A stretch of 64,000 nt of DNA from Inquilinus ginsengisoli_B. GTDB lineage: Bacteria > Pseudomonadota > Alphaproteobacteria > DSM-16000 > Inquilinaceae. The DNA lies in assembly GCF_050434925.1 (NCBI RefSeq), contig NZ_JBNDJK010000001.1, positions 7,006,001 to 7,070,000 of the forward strand, read 5' to 3'. Positions 26,863-35,580 of the stretch are shown here, in pieces (positions within the stretch are counted from its first letter, which is position 1; every line of letters begins with the position of its first letter). The notes below the pieces were generated by a model that had not been told where the DNA came from, did no database searches, and worked only from the letters and a program-made list of their open reading frames with translations. Made by a program: the position numbers and the translations under genes.

Positions 26863-27747
26863 TCAGTTGAGTTCGGAACGGGGGTCGAAGGCGTCGCGCA
26901 GGCCGTCGCCGACGAAGTTGATGGCCAGCACGGTGATCACCAGGGCGGCGCCCGGGAACAGCCACTGCCAGGGGTACTGCTCCAGCACCACGGTGCTGCG
27001 GGCGGCGTTCAGCATGTTGCCCCAGCTCGCCTCCGGCGGCGGCACGCCGAGGCCGAGGAAGGACAGGCCGGCCTCGAGCAGGATGGCGGCGGCGATCTGC
27101 AGCGTGGCGTAGACCACCAGGATGTCGATCGAGTTCGGCAGGCCGTGGCGCCACAGCAGGTGGCCGAGGCCGGCGCCCATGCCGCGCGACGCCACCACGA
27201 AGTCGCGCTCGCGCAGCTCCATCAGCCGGGCGCGCACCATCCGCGCCAGCACCGGCCAGGACAGCAGCGAAATCACGATGATGGTCGGCACGATGCCGGC
27301 GCCGGTGATCGAGGCCAGGACGAGGAGCGAGATCACCGGCGGCAGGGTCATGGCGAGGTCGACGAAGCGCATGATCGCGGCGTCGGTGAAGCGCCCGGCC
27401 ATGGCCGAGACCGAGCCGACCAGGAAGCCGATCACCACCGAGATCGCGACCGAGACCACGGCGACCAGCAGCGAGATCCGCCCGCCCTGCAGCAGGCGGG
27501 CCAGGATGTCGCGGCCGACGCCGTCGGTGCCGAGCCAATGCGCGGCGCCGGGGCCCTTGTTGAGGGCCAGGAGGTCGATGTCGTTCGGCTTGTGGCCGAG
27601 GATCAGCGGATAGCAGACGATCAGCACCAGCATCGGCACCAGGATGGCGAGGCCGGCCAGCGCCGCGCCGTTGGCGGCGAAGCGGCGGAAGGCGCGGGCC
27701 AGCGGGCCGTTGCCGCCGCGGGAGCGTGAGGTGTCGACGACCGCCAT
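26863..27747 (-). CDS. DppC-type ABC transporter permease
   Basis: The 294-residue inner-membrane permease carries the DppC landmarks: N-terminal TM helix, GTDGVGRD, and an EAA coupling loop (RERDFVVASRGMG), then the C-terminal FVGDGLRDAFDP. The ATG at 27747 is preferred over an in-frame one 12 codons upstream because it lies directly after the stop of the DppB-type gene. Forms the membrane channel with that protein. Confidence 0.93.
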   Translation of the reverse strand: MAVVDTSRSRGGNGPLARAFRRFAANGAALAGLAILVPMLVLIVCYPLILGHKPNDIDLLALNKGPGAAHWLGTDGVGRDILARLLQGGRISLLVAVVSVAISVVIGFLVGSVSAMAGRFTDAAIMRFVDLAMTLPPVISLLVLASITGAGIVPTIIVISLLSWPVLARMVRARLMELRERDFVVASRGMGAGLGHLLWRHGLPNSIDILVVYATLQIAAAILLEAGLSFLGLGVPPPEASWGNMLNAARSTVVLEQYPWQWLFPGAALVITVLAINFVGDGLRDAFDPRSELN

Positions 27748-27748
27748 G

Positions 27749-28708
27749 TCAGGCCACCTGGATCCGCGGGTCGATCGCCGCATAGGCGATGTCGGTCAGC
27801 AGGTTGGCCAGGATCACGCAGGCGCCGACCACGAGGGTCGCGCCCATGATCACCGGATAGTCGCGGGTCTCCACCGCGCTGACCAGCAGCAGGCCCATGC
27901 CCGGCCAGTTGAACACGCTCTCCAGGAAGATGGCGCCGCCGACCGCGATGCCGATGGTCGACCCGATCAGGGTGACGACCGGCAGCAGCGCGTTGCGCAG
28001 CGCGTGCTTCACCACCACCCAGAACTCCTTCACTCCCTTGGCGCGGGCCGAGCGGACATAGTCCTGGTTCAGCACCTCCAGCAGCGAGGCGCGCATGTAG
28101 CGCATGATCAGCGCGGCATGCCCGATCGACAGCAGCAGGGCCGGCAGGATCAGGTGGCTGGCGAGGTCGCCCAGCGAGAACGGCGCGCCGGGGGTCAGCA
28201 TGCCGCCGGACGGCGCCCAGCGCAGCAGCACGGAGAAGACGTAGAGGCCGACCAGCGCGGTCAGGAAGGCCGGGCTGGAGATGCCGAGGAAGGCCGTGAC
28301 CGACAGGCCGAGATCGGTCGCCGAGTTGCGGCGGACGGCACCGATGATGCCGGCGCCGATGCCGACGACGATGGCGATCGCCAGCCCCGTCCCCATCAGC
28401 AGCAGGGTCGGGCCGATCCGCTGCGCCACGAGGCCCAGCACGGTCTCGCCATTGCGCTGCAGCGAGAAGCCGAGATCGCCGCGCAGCGCCCCGCCGAGCC
28501 AGGCCAGGTACTGCACCGGCAGCGGCTGGTCGAGGCCCAGACGGGCGCGCACGGCGGCCATCTCCTCCTGCGACATCGCCACATTCGGGTTGATGTAGGC
28601 GTCGATCGGGTCGCCGGGCGCGAGCCGGAGCAGGATGAAGATCAGCACGCTGAGCGCGATCAGCATGCCGACCCCGACCGCGAGGCGACGAAGGCAGAAG
28701 TTCAGCAT
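27749..28708 (-). CDS. DppB-type ABC transporter permease
   Basis: The 319-residue inner-membrane permease begins with a TM helix, followed by PGDPIDAY, several TM helices and the EAA loop QDYVRSARAKGV that contacts the ATPase; the C-terminus DPRIQVA is typical. It lies 146 bases downstream of the binding-protein gene in the same direction; that gap holds a long hairpin repeat which may lower expression of the permeases relative to the binding protein. Confidence 0.95.
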   Translation of the reverse strand: MLNFCLRRLAVGVGMLIALSVLIFILLRLAPGDPIDAYINPNVAMSQEEMAAVRARLGLDQPLPVQYLAWLGGALRGDLGFSLQRNGETVLGLVAQRIGPTLLLMGTGLAIAIVVGIGAGIIGAVRRNSATDLGLSVTAFLGISSPAFLTALVGLYVFSVLLRWAPSGGMLTPGAPFSLGDLASHLILPALLLSIGHAALIMRYMRASLLEVLNQDYVRSARAKGVKEFWVVVKHALRNALLPVVTLIGSTIGIAVGGAIFLESVFNWPGMGLLLVSAVETRDYPVIMGATLVVGACVILANLLTDIAYAAIDPRIQVA

Positions 28709-28746
28709 GTCCTGTCCCGATAAGCCCGCCTCTGCAGTGTAAAAAC

Positions 28747-28834
28747 CGTCATTGCGAGGAGGCGAAGCCGACGAAGCAATCCATGCCTCCGCTCGTGCTG
28801 CACCATGGATTGCTTCGCTGCGCTCGCAATGACG
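28747..28834. repeat. long palindromic intergenic repeat (CGTCATTGCGAG ... CTCGCAATGACG)
   Basis: An 88-base imperfect palindrome: CGTCATTGCGAGG plus GAAGCAATCCATG on the left pairs with CATGGATTGCTTC plus CTCGCAATGACG on the right. Repeats with this CGTCATTGCGAG signature are, as I recall, common dispersed elements in alphaproteobacterial genomes. It sits between a binding-protein gene and its permease genes within one operon, where the RNA hairpin could protect the upstream message or attenuate transcription. Confidence 0.85.
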
Positions 28835-28854
28835 ATCTTTTCATCGACCCAGTC

Positions 28855-30435
28855 TCAGTTGCCGAGCGCCCATTTCTCGGGATGGGCGGCGAAGGGGCCG
28901 CCGGCCGGAGCCGGGGTCCAGACGAAGTCCTTCAGCCTGGCGGAGGCGACGCCGTAGCGCTTGGCCACCCACATGGTGGCCCAGGGCAGGTTGGCGTTCA
29001 TCGCCTTGCACACGTCCTGGTAGCGCTCGGCCCGCTTGGCATCGTCGGTCTCGTTCAGCGCCGCGTCGAAGGCCGAGGTGACCTCCGGCATGCGGATGCG
29101 CAGGAAGTTGGCGCCGGCCGGCGGGATCTGCTTCTCGTTCAGGCCGATGTTGATGGCGCTGGGGTCCGGCCCGTTCTGCAGCCCGGCATAGACCAGCGGG
29201 AACTGCGACCAGTCCGGGTTCTGGGCATAGATGGTGGCGTTGTAGGTCGGCGTGTCGACCGCCCGCGGCACCACGTTGATGCCGACCTGGGCCAGCATCG
29301 CCTGCATCGCGGCCAGCACGTTCGAGGCCAGCGGGTTGTTGTAGTAGGTCAGCAGCGGGATCGGCTTGCTGCCGTTGATCTGGTCCCAGCCGGCCTCGGC
29401 CAGCAGCTGCTTCGCCTTCTCCGGATCATAGGCATAGCCGTCGATGCCCTGAGGCAGCAGATGGTCGGCGACATAGCCGCAATTGGCGATCTCGGCGGCG
29501 CCCTTGTAGAGGCTCTGGACGATGGCGTCGCGGTTGATGGCGTGCATCACCGCCTGGCGCACGCGGACGTCCTTCCACAGCGGCACCTCCTGGTTGAAGC
29601 CCAGGTAGTTGACGACGTAGGAATTGCCCTCGATCACCTTGAAGGCATCGTTGCCGGTGAAGGTCGCGACGTCGTCGGCCTCGACATAGCTGAAGGCGAT
29701 CTCGCCGGAGCGTAGCGCCGCCACCGCCGCCGCGGTGTTGGCGAAGTAGCGGTTGATGATCCGGTCAGTCACCGGCTTGCCGCCGCGATAGTCGGGGTTG
29801 GCGGCGAGCTCGACATACTGGTCGGTGACGTAGCGCGAGAACTTGTAGGGGCCGGTGCCGATCGGCGATTTCGACCACCATTCATGCTTGGCCAGCGAGG
29901 CCGACGGGATGTCCTTCAGCGCGTGCTGCGGCAGCATCATCAGCTGGGTCAGCGTCGCCAGCAGGCCGGCATTCGGCGCCGACAGCTTCAGCACCGCGGT
30001 CTTCGGGTCCGGCGTCTCGACCGAGGCGATGGCGCCGAGGCGGGCGGCGAACACCGTGCCGGTGGCGCCGTTCTTCGCGGTGTCGATGGTGAACTTGACG
30101 TCGGCCGAGGTGAAGGGCTGGCCGTCATGCCATTTCGCATCGGCCAGCTTGAAGGTGTATTGCAGCTTGTCGGCGCTGACCTCGTAGCTCGACGCCAAAT
30201 CGCCGACGATGCTCTCCAGCTTGGCGTCGTTGATCACCAGCGGCTCGAAATACAGGCTGAGCCAGGTGAAGCCGCCGGTGGCCGACAGCGGGTTGAAGTT
30301 GCCCTGGAAGCCGCCCGGTCCGACATCGAACCCGCCGGTGATCGTCGACGGCTCCTGCGCCACGGCGGGTGCACCCGGCGCCCAAGCCATGGCAACGGCA
30401 AGCGCCAGCGCGGATGCCAGCATCCCGAATCTCAT
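28855..30435 (-). CDS. extracellular solute-binding protein, family 5 (peptide-type)
   Basis: A family 5 periplasmic binding protein of about 526 residues with a Sec signal peptide (hydrophobic run ending near PAVAQE). Domain landmarks include YTFKLADAKWHDG, SPIGTGPYKFSRY and DVRVRQAVMHAINRD. Two ATG codons are adjacent at the start (30438 and 30435); the second is preferred because GGAGG lies only two bases before the first. The gene follows the GntR regulator by about a dozen bases and opens the transport part of the operon. Confidence 0.93.
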   Translation of the reverse strand: MRFGMLASALALAVAMAWAPGAPAVAQEPSTITGGFDVGPGGFQGNFNPLSATGGFTWLSLYFEPLVINDAKLESIVGDLASSYEVSADKLQYTFKLADAKWHDGQPFTSADVKFTIDTAKNGATGTVFAARLGAIASVETPDPKTAVLKLSAPNAGLLATLTQLMMLPQHALKDIPSASLAKHEWWSKSPIGTGPYKFSRYVTDQYVELAANPDYRGGKPVTDRIINRYFANTAAAVAALRSGEIAFSYVEADDVATFTGNDAFKVIEGNSYVVNYLGFNQEVPLWKDVRVRQAVMHAINRDAIVQSLYKGAAEIANCGYVADHLLPQGIDGYAYDPEKAKQLLAEAGWDQINGSKPIPLLTYYNNPLASNVLAAMQAMLAQVGINVVPRAVDTPTYNATIYAQNPDWSQFPLVYAGLQNGPDPSAINIGLNEKQIPPAGANFLRIRMPEVTSAFDAALNETDDAKRAERYQDVCKAMNANLPWATMWVAKRYGVASARLKDFVWTPAPAGGPFAAHPEKWALGN

Positions 30436-30449
30436 CATGTCCTCCCCTT

Positions 30450-31166
30450 TCAGTTTTCTGCTTTTGCGCCCTTCCGGGTCGCGAGGAGACGGGCGATCCC
30501 GTCATAGTGCTGGTCGAGCCGGCTGCGGGCCGCAGCCCCGTCGCGCGCCTCGATCGCGGCACAGATCTCCTGGTGGTCCCGCCAGGTCGCCATCGGGTCG
30601 ACATTGGCCAGGTTCACGAAGTCGGACGCCTTGTAGAAGGCCATCCAGAACACGTCGATCAGGCTGGTCAGCATGCGGTTGTTCTGGCAGCGGAACAGCA
30701 GGTGATGGAACTGCTGGTCCTCCTCGGCGAAGCTCTCGTTCCGCTCGGCCCGGCGGCGCATCCGCTCGACCGTGTCCTTCAGCTCCGCCAGATCCGCCTC
30801 GCCGATCAGCTCGATGGTCTTGCCGATCAGCCCGACCTCGAGCACGCGGCGGATCTCCAGCACCTCCTCGACCTCGCGCAGCGCGCCGCCCAGGCCATAG
30901 GCCAGGTTGGCCAGCAGCGGCTCGAACGAGAACGCCTTGACGAACACGCCGATGCCGCGCCGCGTTTCCAGGATGCCGAGCGATTCCAGCGCCTTGATCG
31001 CCTCGCGCACGGAGTTGCGGCTGACCCCGAGCTGCTGCGCCAGATCATTCTCCGGCGGCAGCGGCGCGCCGGGGCTGAGGGCGTTGTCGTCGATGTAGCT
31101 CTTCAGGCTCTCCTGCACCGAGACATGGAGCAAGGGTGGCCGGGCGAGCGGCTTGATCTCCTTCAT
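30450..31166 (-). CDS. GntR/FadR (FCD) family transcription regulator
   Basis: The 238-residue protein has an N-terminal GntR winged helix (PLPPENDLAQQLGVSRNSVREAI region, residues about 35-55) and an alpha-helical FCD ligand domain with the usual metal-site histidines (EDQQFHHLLF, the CxNN region, DHQEI). Such proteins are normally repressors released by a small organic acid. It is the first gene of the importer/aldolase operon and is divergent from two oxidoreductase genes, with a palindrome at 31208-31225 between. An alternative ATG lies three codons upstream. Confidence 0.92.
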   Translation of the reverse strand: MKEIKPLARPPLLHVSVQESLKSYIDDNALSPGAPLPPENDLAQQLGVSRNSVREAIKALESLGILETRRGIGVFVKAFSFEPLLANLAYGLGGALREVEEVLEIRRVLEVGLIGKTIELIGEADLAELKDTVERMRRRAERNESFAEEDQQFHHLLFRCQNNRMLTSLIDVFWMAFYKASDFVNLANVDPMATWRDHQEICAAIEARDGAAARSRLDQHYDGIARLLATRKGAKAEN

Positions 31167-31207
31167 CGGCGGCATCCCCGGATCAGCATGGCTTGATGGT
31201 TGCCGAC

Positions 31208-31225
31208 TTGTAGGATATCTGTCAA
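31208..31225. promoter_or_regulatory. candidate GntR operator in divergent promoter region
   Basis: The 18-base imperfect palindrome TTGtagGATATCtgtCAA is centred in the 85-base gap between the GntR/FCD regulator (minus) and the first oxidoreductase (plus). Six of nine positions per half-site are symmetric. Its core AGGATATCTGT (31212-31222) recurs with one change as AGGATAGCTGT at 33237-33247, upstream of the second GntR gene, supporting a regulatory role. Confidence 0.45.
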
Positions 31226-31251
31226 GGCCATAAGCTGAAAGGGAGGGTCGG

Positions 31252-32229
31252 ATGGCCCGGGTGGCCTTGGCGGGCGTGGGGCATTGGCATGCGGGCATGC
31301 ATCTGGAGGCGGCCCGTGCTGCGGGCGCCGAGGTGGTCGCGGCCTGGGATCCGGACCTTGCCGTCGCGGCCGGATTCGCCGCGGAGCACGGGGTGGCCCA
31401 CCAGCCCACGCTCGCGGCGCTGATCGCCATCAAGCCCGACCTGACCGTGGTCATGGGCCGGCCGGACCAGGTGCCCGACCTGGCCCTGGCCTGCATCGAG
31501 GCCGGCCTGCCGATCGTGCTGGAGAAGCCGGCCGCGGTGTCGACTGCCGCGCTGGAACCGCTGGCCGGGGCGGTGCGCCGGAAGAATCTCTTCGCTGCCG
31601 TTCCCCTTCCCAACCGCTGCGGCCCGATCTGGGCGGAGATCGAGGCGCTGAGAGCCGCGGGTCGTCTCGGCCCGATCTCGCACGCCCAGTTCCGGATCGT
31701 GAACGGGCCGCCCGAGCGCTACCGGCTGGACGGCGTGCCCTGGGTGCTGGACCCGGCGATCGGCGGCGGCGGGGCGTTGCGCAACCTCGGCATCCACGGC
31801 ATCGACGCCGCGCTGGCCCTGGCCGGCAGCGCCGATCTCGCCATCGTCTCGGCCGCGGTCGACCGGCGCCTGCATGGCGAGGCGGTCGAAGAGTACGCGA
31901 TCGTCACCCTGCGGGCGCCGGACGGCATGATCGCGACGGTCGAGGCCGGCTACACCTATGCCTCGATGGCGCCGGGCGGCGATTTCGAATGGCGGGTCTC
32001 GGCCCGCAACGCCTATCTGCTCGACCGCGGCGATAGCTGCCGCGTCGCCACGCTGGACGACGGGCGGATGCGCGACCTGACGCCGATCCCGCCGGCGGAC
32101 CGGTACAAGGCCTTCATGGCCGACACGCTGGACCACCTGGCGCGCGGCGCGGCACCATCCGTCGGGATCGGCGACTATCTGCAGGCCATGCGCCTGATCG
32201 ACCGGGCTTATCAGGAGGCCGCTTTATGA
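31252..32229 (+). CDS. Gfo/Idh/MocA family oxidoreductase
   Basis: The 325-residue protein has an N-terminal Rossmann fold (GVGHWH near residues 8-13, replacing the usual GxGxxG) with the family EKP motif at residues 92-94 and a C-terminal alpha/beta substrate domain (GGGALRNLGIHGIDAAL). The family oxidises or reduces sugars and sugar derivatives with NAD(P). GGGAGG precedes the ATG. It overlaps the next oxidoreductase by 4 bases and is divergent from the GntR-importer-aldolase operon, suggesting a joint pathway for a sugar-acid-like compound (inference). Confidence 0.91.
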   Translation: MARVALAGVGHWHAGMHLEAARAAGAEVVAAWDPDLAVAAGFAAEHGVAHQPTLAALIAIKPDLTVVMGRPDQVPDLALACIEAGLPIVLEKPAAVSTAALEPLAGAVRRKNLFAAVPLPNRCGPIWAEIEALRAAGRLGPISHAQFRIVNGPPERYRLDGVPWVLDPAIGGGGALRNLGIHGIDAALALAGSADLAIVSAAVDRRLHGEAVEEYAIVTLRAPDGMIATVEAGYTYASMAPGGDFEWRVSARNAYLLDRGDSCRVATLDDGRMRDLTPIPPADRYKAFMADTLDHLARGAAPSVGIGDYLQAMRLIDRAYQEAAL

Positions 32230-33233
32230 TCGGCATCGGCATCATCGGCGCCGGCTTCTTCGGCGCGATCCATGCGCGGGCCATCGCCGCCGTGCCGGGC
32301 GCGCGGGTCGCCGCGGTCTGTCGCCAGGACATCGACGCCGCCCGGGCTTTCGCGCGGGAGCATGGCGGCAATGCCCATGCCCGTTGGCAGGCGCTGCTGG
32401 ACGACCCGGCGGTCGACACGGTGCTGATCGCCACGCCGCATCATCTCCATGCCGAGATGGCGATCGCCGCGGCCCAGGCTGGCAAGCACATCCTGCTGGA
32501 GAAGCCGATGGCGCCGACCGTCGCCGAATGCGACGCGATCAACGCCGCGGTGGCCAGGGCCGGAATCCATCTGATGGTCGGGCACGTGCTGCATTTCGCC
32601 CTGCCCTGCCTCGTCGCAAGGGAGATCATCACGTCCGGCGATATCGGCCGTCCGGTGCTCGGCAGCAGCTGGCTGATCAAGCTGTGGATGGAGGCGAACC
32701 GCCAGCCCTGGCACCTGTCGCCGAAGACCGGTGGCGGCATGCTGCTGACCGCGGGAATCCATGCGCTCGACCGGCTGGTCTGGCTGATGGATGGCCCGGT
32801 GGCGTCGGTCTCGGCCATGGCCGGCACCCATTTCCACGACCAGGAGGCCGACGACACGGCGCTGATGCTGCTGCGCTTCGCCGATGGCCGGATCGGCCAG
32901 GTGGCGAGCGTCGGCTATCGCGACGGCGGCGTCGGCTTCGCCATGGACCTGGTGTGCGAGGCCGGGGCCCTGTGCCTCGACTTTGACCAGGGCGTGATGA
33001 TCGGCCGTGGCGGCATCTGGACGCCGGTGCCGAATTCGATCGAGCCGGACTGGGCGCAGCGCGCGGTCGAGCGGGAATGGCAGGCGATGCTCGCCCTGAT
33101 CGCCGGCACCGCGCCGAACCCGGCGAATGGGCGCTACGCCCGACATCTCATAGCCTGCATCGAAGCGGCTGGGCAGGCCGAACGGTCCCGCCGCGAAGTT
33201 GCGCTGGCAGCCGCCCCTGACAAGAATTCCTAA
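32226..33233 (+). CDS. Gfo/Idh/MocA family oxidoreductase
   Basis: The 335-residue protein starts directly with a canonical Rossmann motif (GIIGAGFFG, residues 5-13), has EKP at residues 92-94 and the conserved GIHALDRLVWLMDG segment holding the active-site Asp/His pair. It is therefore a more typical family member than the preceding gene, with which it shares an ATGA overlap and presumably a pathway. NAD(P)-dependent sugar or cyclitol derivative dehydrogenase is the general role; substrate unknown. Confidence 0.93.
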   Translation: MIGIGIIGAGFFGAIHARAIAAVPGARVAAVCRQDIDAARAFAREHGGNAHARWQALLDDPAVDTVLIATPHHLHAEMAIAAAQAGKHILLEKPMAPTVAECDAINAAVARAGIHLMVGHVLHFALPCLVAREIITSGDIGRPVLGSSWLIKLWMEANRQPWHLSPKTGGGMLLTAGIHALDRLVWLMDGPVASVSAMAGTHFHDQEADDTALMLLRFADGRIGQVASVGYRDGGVGFAMDLVCEAGALCLDFDQGVMIGRGGIWTPVPNSIEPDWAQRAVEREWQAMLALIAGTAPNPANGRYARHLIACIEAAGQAERSRREVALAAAPDKNS

Positions 33234-33236
33234 TTC

Positions 33237-33287
33237 AGGATAGCTGTGTAAAATCTCAGATTCGTCTTGTGAGATGTCACGTACAAT
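33237..33287. promoter_or_regulatory. candidate control region of the second GntR-led operon
   Basis: The 69-base gap before the GntR gene at 33303 contains AGGATAGCTGT (33237-33247, related to the palindrome at 31208), a GTGA-GATG-TCAC palindrome (33269-33280) and a plausible -10 TACAAT (33282-33287). The -10 lies so near the ATG at 33303, with no clear Shine-Dalgarno between, that the transcript may be nearly leaderless. All of this is tentative. Confidence 0.35.
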
Positions 33288-33302
33288 GCCACGCTGCCCG
33301 GC

Positions 33303-34082
33303 ATGTACGATCCGTCCTCGCCTTTCGCCCAGATCCGGGCACCCGGCGCCGAGCCGAAGACGGCTTTCGCCCTGAAGCGGCTGCGCCGGGCCGTCATCGA
33401 ATGCGAGCTGCGGCCGGATGCCGAGTGCTCGGAGCCTGAGCTCGCCAAGCGCTTCGGCCTGGGCCGCGCCGCCGTCCGCACCGCCCTGACCACACTGGCG
33501 GCCGAGGGGCTGGTCGCGGTCGAGCCGCGCCGCGGCTGGCGGGTGGCGCCGGTCACCGGCGCGCTGATCGGCGACGTGATCCGCGCCCGCAAGGCGATCG
33601 AGCCCGGCCTGGCCGAGCTTCGGCTGCCGCCGGACGTCGCGACCCGGCTGATCGCGATGACCCGCATGGGAGCGGCGCTGCAGGGGCGCGAGGACCGGCA
33701 AGCCCTGGTCACCTTGCGCGCCACCGACCGCCAGATCCTGGACCAGCTGGCCGCCCAGGCCGGCGGGCTGGTCGGCGGCTGGCTGGACCAGGCCTGGAAC
33801 CAGGCGGACCGGGTCACGGCCTTCTTCGACCTCGCCGGGCGGCACCACCGGCCGATCGGGCGGGAACCGCTGGTCGCCGCGCTCGCCGCCGGCAACACAG
33901 AGGCGGCGCAGCGCGAGATCGCGGCCGCGATCGCTTCCTTCCAGGACTTCGCCACCGACGCCCTGTTCACCCTGTCCTCGTCCCTCGACGTGGCGGGGAG
34001 CGCCAGGCGTCAGCGACAAACCAGGCCGGCGGCGCGCGCGGCGCGACCGGATCGGCCACAACAACAGGGGGACATCACATGA
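33303..34082 (+). CDS. GntR family transcription regulator
   Basis: A 259-residue regulator with an N-terminal GntR-type winged helix (ELAKRFGLGRAAVRTALTTL, then an EPRRGWRV wing) and an all-helical C-terminal domain compatible with FCD, though its metal-binding histidines are not well conserved in what I can see. The C-terminus is an Arg/Gln-rich tail. Its stop overlaps the ATG of the first binding-protein gene by 4 bases, so it is the first gene of a ten-gene operon and is likely its local regulator. No clear Shine-Dalgarno precedes the ATG. Confidence 0.88.
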   Translation: MYDPSSPFAQIRAPGAEPKTAFALKRLRRAVIECELRPDAECSEPELAKRFGLGRAAVRTALTTLAAEGLVAVEPRRGWRVAPVTGALIGDVIRARKAIEPGLAELRLPPDVATRLIAMTRMGAALQGREDRQALVTLRATDRQILDQLAAQAGGLVGGWLDQAWNQADRVTAFFDLAGRHHRPIGREPLVAALAAGNTEAAQREIAAAIASFQDFATDALFTLSSSLDVAGSARRQRQTRPAARAARPDRPQQQGDIT

Positions 34083-35578
34083 CGCGGATCAGAAGCGGAT
34101 GGCTGGGCGTGGCGCTCGGGGCGATGATGCTGGCGGCGGCGCCGGCCATGGCCAAGGACCGGCTCACCGTCGACCTGGTGAACGAGCCGTCCTCGCTGGA
34201 CCCGCAGCTGCAATGGAACCCGGACAGCTACTACGTCTACCGCAACGTCTTCGACAACCTGGTCACCCGCGACGACAAGGGCGAGATCGTCCCTCAGGTC
34301 GCGACCTCCTGGAAATACCTCTCGGACACCGAGATCGAGTTCCAGATCCGCGACGACATCACCTTCCATGACGGGCAGAAGCTGACGGCCGAGGACGTCG
34401 CCTTCAGCATCCGCCGCATCACCGACCCGAAATTCGCCAGCCCGCAGCTGGGCCAGTTCAACAAGATCACCGGCGCCGAGGCGACCGGCCCGGCCACGGT
34501 CCGCATCAAGACCGACGGCCCCTACCCCGCCCTGCTGGCCCAGCTGGTGAAGCTGTCGGTCGTGCCGAAGCATGTGGTCGAGGCCGTGGGCAACGACGCC
34601 TTCAACCAGAAGCCGGTCGGCAGCGGCCCGTACAAGTTCGAAAGCTGGCAGCGTGGCGTCGCCGTCACCCTGACCCGCAACGACGCCTATTGGGGACCGA
34701 AGGGGCCGTTCCAGACCGCGGTGTTCCGCGCCGTGCCCGACGCCGCCACCCGGGTGGCCGACCTGCAGGCCGGCACCGCCGATCTCGTCGTCACCCTCGA
34801 CAGCGACCTGGCCGCGCAGATCCAGGGCTCGGACAAGGTCAAGCCGCTGGTGGTGCTGACCGAGCGCGTCGCCTATCTGCGGCTGAACCCGATGAACCCG
34901 CCCTTCGACAACCTCAAGCTGCGCCAGGCCGTGGCCTATGCCGTCGACAAGCAGGGGCTGACCGAGGGCATCCTGGGCGGCTACGACAAGCCGGTGGCGG
35001 AGCTGCTGACCCCCGCCCATGTCGGCTGGACCGAGGGCATCGAGGGCTTCCCCTACGATCCGGAGAAGGCCAAGGCGCTGGTGGCCGAGGCCGGCGACGC
35101 GGCGAAGGTCGAGGCCGAGCTGTCCACCGCCCCGGTCTACGACCAGCGCATCGTCCAGGCGGTGCAGCAGCAGCTGACGGAGGTCGGCATCAACGTGAAG
35201 ATCACGATGACCGACATGGCCAGCTACCTGAAGCGGTCGCAGGGCAAGCCGCAGGAAGGCGCGAGCATCACCTTCGGCCGCTGGTCCTGCGCCTGCCAGG
35301 ATGCCGACGGCGTGCTGTTCCCCCTGCTGCACAGCAGCAGCGGCTGGTCGAACTACCGCAACGCCGAGGTCGACAAGCTGCTGGTCGAGGCGCGCTCGAC
35401 CCTGGACGAGGCCACCCGCCTCGACCGCTACGCCAAGGTCAACGAGATCGTCGCCACCGAGGTGCCGGCGCTGCCGCTGTACCAGGCGGCGATCATCTAT
35501 GGCGCCGCCAAGGGGCTGAACTGGCAGCCGACGCCGAATGAGAGCCTGTTCCTGAACCGCATGTCCTGGACCGACTGA
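34079..35578 (+). CDS. extracellular solute-binding protein, family 5 (first of tandem pair)
   Basis: The 499-residue family 5 binding protein has a signal peptide ending AAPAMAKD. Mature landmarks are VNEPSSLDPQLQWNPD, FHDGQKLTAEDVAFS, PVGSGPYKFESWQRG and a SCACQDADG segment near the C-terminal lobe. The following gene encodes a close paralogue, both ending NESLFLNRMSW plus two residues. Two binding proteins sharing one permease pair would widen or tune the importer's substrate range. Confidence 0.94.
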   Translation: MTRIRSGWLGVALGAMMLAAAPAMAKDRLTVDLVNEPSSLDPQLQWNPDSYYVYRNVFDNLVTRDDKGEIVPQVATSWKYLSDTEIEFQIRDDITFHDGQKLTAEDVAFSIRRITDPKFASPQLGQFNKITGAEATGPATVRIKTDGPYPALLAQLVKLSVVPKHVVEAVGNDAFNQKPVGSGPYKFESWQRGVAVTLTRNDAYWGPKGPFQTAVFRAVPDAATRVADLQAGTADLVVTLDSDLAAQIQGSDKVKPLVVLTERVAYLRLNPMNPPFDNLKLRQAVAYAVDKQGLTEGILGGYDKPVAELLTPAHVGWTEGIEGFPYDPEKAKALVAEAGDAAKVEAELSTAPVYDQRIVQAVQQQLTEVGINVKITMTDMASYLKRSQGKPQEGASITFGRWSCACQDADGVLFPLLHSSSGWSNYRNAEVDKLLVEARSTLDEATRLDRYAKVNEIVATEVPALPLYQAAIIYGAAKGLNWQPTPNESLFLNRMSWTD

Positions 35579-35580
35579 CG

